Origin: Micromonospora nigra
Lineage (GTDB): Bacteria > Actinomycetota > Actinomycetes > Mycobacteriales > Micromonosporaceae
Assembly (NCBI RefSeq): GCF_900091585.1
Contig: NZ_FMHT01000003.1
Location: 1,907,501 to 1,971,500, forward strand
Reading direction: 5' to 3'
Length of the DNA stretch: 64,000 nucleotides
The notes under the pieces were generated by a model. The model was given only the letters and a program-made list of their open reading frames with translations. It searched no databases and had not been told where the DNA came from. Of the stretch, positions 58,064-64,000 are shown in pieces (position 1 is the stretch's first letter; each line of letters opens with the position of its first letter). The translations under genes were made by a program, and so were the position numbers.

Positions 58064-59347
58064 TCACGATCTGGTCGCCCGGGACGCCGACGCGTCCCGG
58101 GCGACCACGTCGTGAACGGGGGTGGACGGGCGGCGTGGGGCCGGGATGCGCGGTCGCGGGGCGGCCCCGGGCGGGCTGAGTTGGCGACCGTGCCACAGGT
58201 ACGCCCCGGCGAGCAGGGTGAGCACGCCGATCAACGCGAACAGCAGCCGGTAGTCCACCACGCCGACCAGCAGCGCGCCGCCCCCGATCGAGAGCGCCTG
58301 CGGGCCGCTGACCACCGCCTCGGAGGCCGCCGCGACCCGGCCCAGCAGGGCACCCGGGGTGCGCCGCTGGATCAGGGTGTGCAGCCCCACCATGGTCAAC
58401 GGCAGGGAGACGCCGGCCATCAGCACGGCCGCGAAGCCGAGCCAGAGGTTCGGGTACGCCAGGGCCAGCGCGGCCGGTCCGAAGAAGGCGACCCCGGCGG
58501 CGAGCGTGCCGACCTCCCCGGCCCGGCGGACCACGGCCGGCGAGAGCAGCCCGCCGACGAGCCCGCCGACGCCCTGCACCGTGACCAGCACGCCGACGAA
58601 GGCGGCGTCGCGGCCCAGCCCCCGGTCCACGTACGCGAAGATCAGCGACTCGGTGAAGCCCATCACGAGTGAGCCCAGCCCGTAGCCCAGCAGCGCCCGG
58701 CGCAGCGCCGGCTCACCCGACAGGTGTCGCAGCCCCGCGCTCAGTTCGGTGGTCCAGCGCAGCGTCGGCCCGGTCGGCGGGGTTTCGGTCACCCGCAGCG
58801 CCCCCACCACCAGCGCGGCGGTCAGGAATCCGGCCATCCCGACGGCGGCCAGCCCCGCCCCGCCGAGGGCCGCGTACAGTCCCGCGCCGGCCAGCGGGCC
58901 GACGAGCCGCAGCCCCTGGCGTACGGTCTGGAGCACCCCGTTGGCGTCGGCCAGCAGTTCGGCGGGCACCAGATGCCGGATCAGTCCACTGAGCACCGCG
59001 CTGAGCGTGATGTAGGACAGGCCGTAGAGCGCCGCGACGGTGTAGATGACCCACACGTCCGTCGAGTCCCGCACCGCGAAGAGCGGGGTGAGCGCCAGCG
59101 CGGTGACGAGGTTCGCGGCGACGAAGAACGGGCGGCGCGGGTAACGGTCCACGACCCAGCCGACCAGGGGGGCGAGGGTCATCGGCGCGATGATCGCGAA
59201 GATCGTCGCCCCGGCGAGTCCGTCCGAGCCGGTGAGATCCTTGACCCAGATGGCGAGCGCGAGCAGCAGGATCGACTCGGCGGCCATGCTGGCCAGCAAC
59301 CCGCCGAAGAGCAGGCGGAAGTCGGGTCGACGCAGGACGGTGCGCAT
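58064..59347 (-). CDS. MFS transporter, 12-helix, putative efflux
   Basis: A 427-residue major facilitator protein. About twelve hydrophobic segments run from LLFGGLLASMAAESILLLALAIW to YRLLFALIGVLTLLAGAYLW. GWVVDRYPRRPFFV is motif A in loop 2-3, and RRTPGALLGRVAAA is the mirrored motif in the second half. It resembles the macrolide-efflux/enterobactin-exporter-like group (MFS_3). The substrate is unknown. ATG 59347 follows GGAGGG seven bases upstream; the longer frame is a shadow. The C-terminal codons contain a hairpin that serves mrx1. Confidence 0.88.
   Translation of the reverse strand: MRTVLRRPDFRLLFGGLLASMAAESILLLALAIWVKDLTGSDGLAGATIFAIIAPMTLAPLVGWVVDRYPRRPFFVAANLVTALALTPLFAVRDSTDVWVIYTVAALYGLSYITLSAVLSGLIRHLVPAELLADANGVLQTVRQGLRLVGPLAGAGLYAALGGAGLAAVGMAGFLTAALVVGALRVTETPPTGPTLRWTTELSAGLRHLSGEPALRRALLGYGLGSLVMGFTESLIFAYVDRGLGRDAAFVGVLVTVQGVGGLVGGLLSPAVVRRAGEVGTLAAGVAFFGPAALALAYPNLWLGFAAVLMAGVSLPLTMVGLHTLIQRRTPGALLGRVAAASEAVVSGPQALSIGGGALLVGVVDYRLLFALIGVLTLLAGAYLWHGRQLSPPGAAPRPRIPAPRRPSTPVHDVVARDASASRATRS
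58073..58106 (+). terminator. mrx1 terminator inside the MFS coding end
   Basis: A 15-bp perfect stem (58073-58087 with 58092-58106) and four-base loop begin 16 bases after the mrx1 stop but lie within the last codons of the converging MFS gene, where they encode part of VVARDASASRATRS. Confidence 0.65.
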
Positions 59348-59504
59348 GGATCCCTCCGGCGGGGTGGGGCGGTTCGGGGCGCGGTTCGGTGCGGGGCGTC
59401 GGGTTCCGGACGGCGGCATACCGGCTCCCGTCGCACCCTTGCAGGGTCTCCGGATTTCTTCGGAGACACGCCCTCGCCGGAACCTCCGACGCCGGCCGCG
59501 ACGT

Positions 59505-59538
59505 CCATACTGACCGTGGGGGGCGAATTCCATACAGT
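59505..59538 (+). promoter_or_regulatory. Candidate promoter of the XRE gene with CCATAC repeats
   Basis: CTGACC (59510-59515) and TACAGT (59533-59538) are 17 bases apart and fit a housekeeping promoter about 40 bases before the gene. CCATAC occurs at 59505-59510 and 59530-59535, flanking the spacer. A hairpin GTCTCCG/CGGAGAC lies upstream at 59446-59467. Confidence 0.4.
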
Positions 59539-59579
59539 TACCGTCGCGTCTGCGGCGGTCGACGGGAAGAGAGGACACC

Positions 59580-60560
59580 GTGCCTCCTGCCTCACCCGGC
59601 CCGATCCTGCGTCGCCGCAGGCTCGGCACGGAGTTGCGCCGCCTACGCGAGGCCGCCGGTCTTACCGGTGAGCAGGTCATCGATCGCATCGGCTGGGCCT
59701 CCGCGTCCAAGTTGTCCCGACTGGAGAACGGTCGCAGCCGGCCCGACCCGCAGGACGTGCGTGACCTGCTGAGTCTCTACGGCGCCGACGAGGCGTCGCA
59801 CGCCGAACTGCTGGGCATGACCCAGGAGGCCGGCGACATCCGGGGCTGGCTGCGCAACTTCCCGGTGATGACCCAGCAGCAGCGCGCCTTCGCCGAGTTG
59901 GAGGCCGGTTGCGCGGAGATCTCGGAGTACAACCCGGTGCTGGTGCCGGGGCTGTTGCAGACGCCGGGCTACGCCCACCTGCGGATCGCCTCGGCCCGCC
60001 AGGTGGCCGAGGGGGCGGGCGACCCCGAGGCGGGCGAGGACACCCGGACCGAGGTCCGCGCCCGGCAGGCCCGCCAGTCGTTGCTGACCCGTGGCGCCGA
60101 CGCCCCCCGCTACACGGCGGTGCTGGAGGAGGCCGCGCTCGGTCGCCGGGCCGGGCCGCCGGAGGCGCTGCGGGATCAGCTCAGGCACCTGTGCGAGCTG
60201 GCCGAGCTGCCGAACGTCACCCTGCACGTGCTTCCCCGCGACACCCAGATCAACCAGTTCTACCTGCCGCCGACGGCGTTCTCGGTCTACCGGTTCGCCG
60301 ATCCGCTCGATCCGGAGACGCTCGCCATCGAAGGGGGCTTCACCGACGTCATGTCGACCGAGGTAAACACCCTAAATCGATATAAAGTGGTGTTCGAGTG
60401 GCTATGCACGGCGGCGCTCTCCGCATCGGACACCCTCTCCTGGCTGAACGAGTCCTCGGGCCGGGTGTCCGACGTGGCGGCCCCGCCCACCGCGACGTAC
60501 GGATCGGCAACGGCGCCGGCCCAGCGTCGCGGACACACCGGGCGCCTGACCGAGCGGTGA
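59580..60560 (+). CDS. XRE-family regulator with DUF5753 domain
   Basis: A 326-residue regulator of the type that pairs with DUF397 proteins (WhiJ/BldB-like group of actinobacteria). The HTH is at GTELRRLREAAGLTGEQVIDRIGWASASKLSRLENGRSRP (residues 15-55); from about 90 on the DUF5753 domain shows FAELEAGCAEISEYNPVLVPGLLQTPGYA and a late LPNVTLHVLPRD, AFSVYRFADP, as expected. GTG 59580 is the start. The DUF397 gene follows by 71 bases. Genomes often have dozens of such pairs; the target of this one is unknown. Confidence 0.93.
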   Translation: MPPASPGPILRRRRLGTELRRLREAAGLTGEQVIDRIGWASASKLSRLENGRSRPDPQDVRDLLSLYGADEASHAELLGMTQEAGDIRGWLRNFPVMTQQQRAFAELEAGCAEISEYNPVLVPGLLQTPGYAHLRIASARQVAEGAGDPEAGEDTRTEVRARQARQSLLTRGADAPRYTAVLEEAALGRRAGPPEALRDQLRHLCELAELPNVTLHVLPRDTQINQFYLPPTAFSVYRFADPLDPETLAIEGGFTDVMSTEVNTLNRYKVVFEWLCTAALSASDTLSWLNESSGRVSDVAAPPTATYGSATAPAQRRGHTGRLTER

Positions 60561-60631
60561 TCCACCAGGGACCGCGATCAGGGGCGTGCCGGCCACTCGT
60601 TCCGTCGGTGGTTCACCTCAGGAGTGCAACG

Positions 60632-60862
60632 ATGAACGAGATCCGCAACACGCCGTCCGTCCCCGCCCAGTTCGCGGACGCTCCATGGCGCAAGAGCACC
60701 CGCAGCCAGACCTCCAACTGCGTCGAGGTGGCACCCGTGCGCCCCGGCGCCACAGCGGTGCGGGACAGCAAGGACCCCGGCGGTCCGGTGCTGCTGTTCG
60801 AGCGGGCCGGTTGGCTCGGCTTCCTCACCGGCGCGCGGAACGGACAGTTCGACTCGCACTGA
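60632..60862 (+). CDS. DUF397 small protein
   Basis: A 76-residue partner of the XRE regulator. WRKSTRSQTSNCVEVAPVRPGATAVRDSKDPGGPVLLF is the family signature (W-x-KS, NCVEV, VRDSKDP). The N-terminus before it is variable. ATG 60632 follows AGGAG. In studied pairs the DUF397 protein modulates the XRE repressor. A terminator follows the gene. Confidence 0.93.
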   Translation: MNEIRNTPSVPAQFADAPWRKSTRSQTSNCVEVAPVRPGATAVRDSKDPGGPVLLFERAGWLGFLTGARNGQFDSH

Positions 60863-60873
60863 GTTCGCGCGTC

Positions 60874-60909
60874 CCCAGGGGCCGTCGGCGCACGCCGGCG
60901 GCCCCTGGG
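60874..60909 (+). terminator. Terminator of the XRE/DUF397 unit
   Basis: A ten-bp outer stem (60874-60883 with 60900-60909) with further pairing inside begins 12 bases after the DUF397 stop. Confidence 0.6.
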
Positions 60910-61078
60910 CGTACCCGTCCCCACGCGACCTCGCTGAGCAGGCATCGGATGATCGGCCCGTGCTCGCCGCCGATGGTCGCGTTTCACTTGCTGGGACGCC
61001 CGCCGGGCGTACGATGACGGCAATGTGACGTGGAAGTTCCACCCGTCACCACCTGTCGCGGGACATCCGGAGACCCCC

Positions 61079-61333
61079 ATGCGGTTCCTGATCGTTCGCA
61101 CCGAGATCCGCGCCGCCGCCGACGTGGACGTCGCCGCCGCGCTCGCCTGCGGTGGCCGGCTACGGGACGAGACGACCATCCCCGAACCCCGCCGGCAGGT
61201 GGTGCACGCCGAGAACCGGGAGGCGGCGCTGCTGCTGGCCCGCGCGCTGTCCACGGTAGGTGCCGTCCGCGCCGGCAGACAGCGGGTCAAGGTGGTCCCA
61301 CTGCCCGGCCCCGACACCACGGGCGGCACCTGA
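61079..61333 (+). CDS. Small hypothetical protein, 84 residues
   Basis: Not recognised. The chain MRFLIVRTEIRAAADVDVAA, ALACGGRLRDE, EPRRQVVHAENREAALLLARALSTVG looks like a compact alpha/beta domain with alternating strands and two helices. There is no signal peptide, membrane segment or metal motif. ATG 61079 gives the natural hydrophobic first strand; the frame extends 18 codons upstream. It faces nudC across a hairpin. Codon usage is normal for the window, so it is probably a real gene. Confidence 0.65.
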   Translation: MRFLIVRTEIRAAADVDVAAALACGGRLRDETTIPEPRRQVVHAENREAALLLARALSTVGAVRAGRQRVKVVPLPGPDTTGGT

Positions 61334-61410
61334 CCAGACGTCCGTCGTGGCCGGCCGGCTCCCCCGCCGCGTTCCCCGCCCCACCGGCCACGACGGCGCG
61401 GGTCCCCGGT

Positions 61411-61440
61411 CCGTGACCGTCGCGGCAACGACGGTCACGG
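61411..61440. terminator. Bidirectional hairpin before nudC end
   Basis: A 12-bp perfect stem (61411-61422 with 61429-61440) and six-base loop lie between converging genes. Confidence 0.6.
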
Positions 61441-61474
61441 GCCGGGACCGCACGTGCCGGGGCACCCGCCCCGG

Positions 61475-62416
61475 TCAGGGCCCGTCGAGCCAGCGCCGGA
61501 TGAGGAACAACGCGATCGACGACGGCGGGGGCAGCACCAGGTGGGCACCGCCCGCGTCCACCTGCCCGCCGTCGACCGCCGCCCCGATCTCCCGCCGGGA
61601 GAACCATCGGGCGTACGCGATCTCCGTCGGGTCGAGCCGCACCGGGTGACGGGGGTCGGCGGTGGCGAGGAAGCCGAGCATCAGCGAGCCGGGAAAGGGC
61701 CAGGACTGGCTGCCCGCGTACGCGATGTCGGCCACCGCGACGCCGACCTCCTCGCGGACCTCGCGCAACACGGCCGCCTCGGCGGACTCCCCGGGCTCCA
61801 CGTAACCGGCGAGACACGAGAAGCGCCGCTGCCCCGGCGTGCTCGGCCAGGTGACGTTGTTGCCGAGCAGGCAGCGACCCTCGGGGCCCGGCACCCCGTC
61901 GTGCACCAGCACGATCATCGCCGGGTCGGTACGCGGCCAGATCCGGTCCCCGGCCGGGTCCACCCGGGACCAACCGGCCTCGTGCGCCTCGGTCGGCTGC
62001 CCGCTGACCGGGTGGTAGAGGTGCCGCAGGTGCCAGTTGGTCAGCGCCAGCGCGGTGGTGAACAGGCCGGCGTCCCGGTCGCCGAGGAGGTGACCGATCT
62101 CCCGCAGATGCGCCGCACGGGTAGCCGGCAGCACCGGCAACCCGGCGTGCACGCAGAACACCGGCACCCCGTCCGGCTCGACGCCGAGGAACATCGCCCC
62201 CTCGGCGAGGGTCGAGGGCAGGTCCGCCGGGTCGAGCAGCACCAGCCTCGGCGGCGAGACGTCGGTGCGTACCAGCGCCCGCCCCTCGGCGGCGACGTCG
62301 AGCACCAACACCCGTGACCCGGCCCAGGCCCGCGCCAACCACTGCGGGTCCGTCCGCCGGTGCGCCGCCCGGTCCAGGGTGGACCGGGCCAGCGGTGGGG
62401 CCGGTTCGGCGCTCAC
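61475..62416 (-). CDS. nudC: NAD+ diphosphatase NudC, zinc site lost
   Basis: Nudix hydrolase of 313 residues that cleaves NAD(H), and in some bacteria NAD caps on RNA. The Nudix box starts GYVEPGESAEAAVL and ends REVREEVG near residues 205-227, followed by AGSQSWPFPGSLMLGF, the SQPWPFP-type motif that identifies NudC. In most NudC proteins two CxxC pairs bind zinc just before the catalytic domain; here the region reads LYHPVSGQPTEAHEAGWSRV and has no CxxC at all. The dimer interface may therefore be altered. Start ATG 62416. It matches Rv3199c in position near mrx1. Confidence 0.93.
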   Translation of the reverse strand: MSAEPAPPLARSTLDRAAHRRTDPQWLARAWAGSRVLVLDVAAEGRALVRTDVSPPRLVLLDPADLPSTLAEGAMFLGVEPDGVPVFCVHAGLPVLPATRAAHLREIGHLLGDRDAGLFTTALALTNWHLRHLYHPVSGQPTEAHEAGWSRVDPAGDRIWPRTDPAMIVLVHDGVPGPEGRCLLGNNVTWPSTPGQRRFSCLAGYVEPGESAEAAVLREVREEVGVAVADIAYAGSQSWPFPGSLMLGFLATADPRHPVRLDPTEIAYARWFSRREIGAAVDGGQVDAGGAHLVLPPPSSIALFLIRRWLDGP

Positions 62417-62450
62417 GACACCCTCCCCGGCCGGTCGACGACCACCCCGG

Positions 62451-63794
62451 TCACCGCTCGGCCGGCACGGTGTCCAGCGCAGTCAGCGCGGCCAGGCCCG
62501 GGGCCACCCGTTCCGCGTCGCCCAGCACGACGGTGACCGCCCGGGACGGAGCCAGGTAGCGGGCCGCCGCCGCGGCGACGTCGTCCACGGTCGTCTTCGC
62601 CAGCCGGGCCGCGTGCTCGGCCAGGAAGTCCAGACGCAGCCCGTTGCCGGCGTAGGCACTGGTGAGCGAAGCCAGCCCGGCCTGGGTCGACATGCCGAGC
62701 TGGAGGGTGCCGAGGGCGTACTGGCGGGCCTGTTCCAGCTCGTCGGGCTTCGGCGGCAGCGTGGCCAGCCGACCCAGCTCGTAGCTGGTCTCCAGCAGGG
62801 CCGGCGCGGTCACCTCGGTGGCCACGTCGGCGGCGGCGACCAGCACCGAGCCGGCCACCGAGTGCTCCACCAGGGAGTGCGGCCCGTACGTGTAGCCCTT
62901 GTCCTCCCGGATGTTCTCCACCCAGCGGGAGGAGAAGTAGCCACCGAAGACGAGGTTGGCCAGTTGCAGGGCCGCATGGTCGGGATGGGTACGGGGCACC
63001 GCGGGCAGCGCCATCCGCAGCGAGGACTGCACCGCGCCCGGCCGGTCGACCAGCAGCAGCGGACCCGGCACCAGCGGCGGGGCGGGCGGCAGGTCGGCGA
63101 CGTGCCCGGCACCGTTCCACCCCCCGAGGGCCTTCTCGGCGGCGTCCAGGGCACGCTCCGGCTGCACGTCACCGACCAGCACCAGCACCGCGTCGGCCGG
63201 ATGCACCCGCTCGGCGTGCAGCTTGCGCAGCGCCGCGGGACGCACCGCGTTCACCTGGTCGGGCTCGGGGGTCTGCACCGCGTACGGGTGAGCGCCGTAG
63301 ACACGGCGCAGCAGCGCGGTGCGGGCCAGGTGCGAAGGCTGGCTGCGGGCGACCTGGATCCGGTCGACCAGCCGGTCCCGCTCCGTGCCGACCTCGTCGC
63401 CGGGATAGGTCGCGCCGGTGAGCACCTGCCCGAGCAGGTCGAGCATCCGGTCGAGCCCGGTCACCAGGCCGGCACCGGAGAGCATCAGCCGGTCGGGGTC
63501 GATGCCGGCGGACAACCCGCCGCCGACCGTCTGTAGTTCGGCGGCGAGCCGCACGCTGGACAGCGTGTCGGTGCCGGAGAGCATCGTCTGCGCGAGCATC
63601 GCGCCCCGGGCCAGGTGAACCCGGCCGAAGGGCATCCAGAGCCGCAGCTCGATCAGCGGAACGGCGGGCCGGCGGACCGCGATCACGGTCAACCCGTTGC
63701 CGAGTCGCCGCTCGGCCTGCTTCGGCAGCTTCAGCCGGCGGGTGGGGCCGAGCGGCGGCAGCGTACGCGGACCGGCCTGGACAACTGCACTCAC
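62451..63794 (-). CDS. M16 metallopeptidase, non-catalytic R/Y subunit
   Basis: A 447-residue M16 (pitrilysin/processing-peptidase) protein. The place of the zinc motif HxxEH holds AMLAQTMLSGT, so it cannot bind catalytic zinc, whereas RWVENIREDKGYTYGPHS near residue 300 keeps the Arg-Tyr pair that positions substrate. It should form a heterodimer with the catalytic M16 protein encoded just upstream, whose end is in the window. GTG 63794 overlaps the stop of a 20-codon repeat ORF as GTGA. Normally the two M16 genes would be directly coupled. Confidence 0.92.
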   Translation of the reverse strand: MSAVVQAGPRTLPPLGPTRRLKLPKQAERRLGNGLTVIAVRRPAVPLIELRLWMPFGRVHLARGAMLAQTMLSGTDTLSSVRLAAELQTVGGGLSAGIDPDRLMLSGAGLVTGLDRMLDLLGQVLTGATYPGDEVGTERDRLVDRIQVARSQPSHLARTALLRRVYGAHPYAVQTPEPDQVNAVRPAALRKLHAERVHPADAVLVLVGDVQPERALDAAEKALGGWNGAGHVADLPPAPPLVPGPLLLVDRPGAVQSSLRMALPAVPRTHPDHAALQLANLVFGGYFSSRWVENIREDKGYTYGPHSLVEHSVAGSVLVAAADVATEVTAPALLETSYELGRLATLPPKPDELEQARQYALGTLQLGMSTQAGLASLTSAYAGNGLRLDFLAEHAARLAKTTVDDVAAAAARYLAPSRAVTVVLGDAERVAPGLAALTALDTVPAER

Positions 63795-63853
63795 TGAACC
63801 ACCTTCGTTCGCGACTGCGGGGCTCGCAAACCCGGCTCACTCCTCGCACTCAC
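63791..63853 (-). CDS. Repeat mini-ORF 2
   Basis: A 20-codon ORF, MSARSEPGLRAPQSRTKVVQ, within the second repeat unit in transcription order. Its GTG overlaps the stop of mini-ORF 1 and its TGA overlaps the GTG of the M16 gene, both as GTGA. AAGGTGG in the previous unit is a usable ribosome site. The peptide is basic and has no known motif. It may simply be a coupling device rather than a functional peptide. Confidence 0.55.
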   Translation of the reverse strand: MSARSEPGLRAPQSRTKVVQ

Positions 63854-63912
63854 TGAACCACCTTCGTTCGCGACTGCGGGGCTCGCAAACCCGGCTCACT
63901 CCTCGCACTCAC
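63850..63912 (-). CDS. Repeat mini-ORF 1
   Basis: Identical 20-codon ORF in the first unit. Its GTG at 63912 overlaps the stop of the upstream catalytic M16 gene, and its stop overlaps mini-ORF 2. GGGAGGTGG, inside the end of the M16 gene, precedes it. Together the chain lets ribosomes pass from one peptidase gene to the next through two short peptides. Confidence 0.55.
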   Translation of the reverse strand: MSARSEPGLRAPQSRTKVVQ

Positions 63913-64000
63913 TGGCGGCCACCTCCCGGGACGATCTCGACGGACGCGCGGCGCTCCGGCCGCAGGGTGGCGGCGGCGGCACGGACCTGCTCCTCACCGA
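63909..64000 (-). CDS. M16 metallopeptidase, catalytic partner, 3' end only
   Basis: Only the last 29 or so codons are in the window, ending EEQVRAAAATLRP then RRASVEIVPGGGRQ and stop. The Pro-Glu-Arg/Arg-Ala-Ser-Val-Glu-Ile pattern is that of M16 C-termini, and catalytic and R/Y M16 genes commonly lie in this order, so it is taken as the catalytic subunit. The zinc motif itself is outside the window and cannot be checked. Confidence 0.7.
   Translation of the reverse strand, partial: GEEQVRAAAATLRPERRASVEIVPGGGRQ

Larger units (their letters stand above)
63788..63914 (-). repeat. 59-bp tandem repeat, two copies plus nine bases
   Basis: Bases 63788-63846 and 63847-63905 are identical 59-base units; a further nine bases (63906-63914) begin a third. 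Each unit carries AAGGTGG just before CAGTGAGTGC. Removing the two units would join the M16 genes with the ordinary GTGA overlap, so the block looks inserted or expanded at that overlap. Confidence 0.9.

Noticed and set aside
63788..63914. CRISPR-like or satellite repeat
   Set aside because: The two copies adjoin without spacers, and the unit is an ORF in register with the flanking stop and start codons, so it is not a CRISPR array.

Overview
The window is very GC-rich, densely packed chromosomal DNA from an actinobacterium. Several markers agree: four-cysteine WhiB-family regulators including WhiB7, a SigR/RsrA thiol-stress pair, mycoredoxin, UvrD2, the 24-residue ribosomal protein bL37, a biotinylated TB7.3-like protein, nickel superoxide dismutase with its SodX peptidase, XRE-DUF5753/DUF397 regulator pairs, and frequent GTG/TTG starts in GTGA overlaps. 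Overall character and gene order suggest Micromonosporaceae (Micromonospora-like); this is an inference, not a phylogeny. No phage, insertion sequence or CRISPR array was seen. Apart from one 59-bp repeat block at the right end it reads as core chromosome.

Layout. 1-9.3 kb: pta-ackA, a lipoprotein hydrolase, an oxidoreductase, malic enzyme, head-to-head sodX/sodN, an anti-sigma-like ATPase, a lipid kinase and whiB1. 9.3-13 kb: sulfite assimilation operon (leader peptide, sulfite reductase, zinc-ribbon protein, APS reductase, siroheme chelatase). 13-22 kb: glycosyltransferase, PdtaS-like kinase, SIS protein, TPR protein, TetR-controlled exporter. 22-29.6 kb: TB7.3, bL37, RsrA, SigR, a second WhiB protein, SRAP protein, AroA, RsgA, HisN. 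29.6-44 kb: transporter, glycosyltransferase, SDR, anti-sigma-type proteins, a two-component system, PRPP synthetase, GlpK, PurC, a solute-binding lipoprotein, two identical initiator tRNA genes, and an ECF sigma factor with a membrane partner. 44-64 kb: UPF0182, PDZ-Lon protease, DUF2342 and YgjP-type metallopeptidases, DUF5679, an orphan ThiF-like protein behind a DnaA-box cluster, ABC1 kinase, WhiB7 with an attenuated leader, UvrD2, mycoredoxin, MFS, XRE/DUF397, NudC and an M16 peptidase pair.

From memory of the Mycobacterium tuberculosis map, whiB1 to rsgA resembles Rv3219-Rv3228 and UPF0182 to nudC resembles Rv3193c-Rv3199c.

How the genes work together. SigR/RsrA sense disulfide stress. 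A SigR-type promoter precedes sigR and another precedes the mycoredoxin gene, suggesting autoregulation plus an effector. WhiB7 appears to be controlled by a long leader with an upstream ORF and an intrinsic terminator. The sulfite operon is preceded by a cysteine-containing leader peptide. The most unusual structure is at 63788-63914: two tandem 59-bp units, each a 20-codon ORF that keeps a GTGA stop/start overlap with its neighbours, lie between two M16 peptidase genes.
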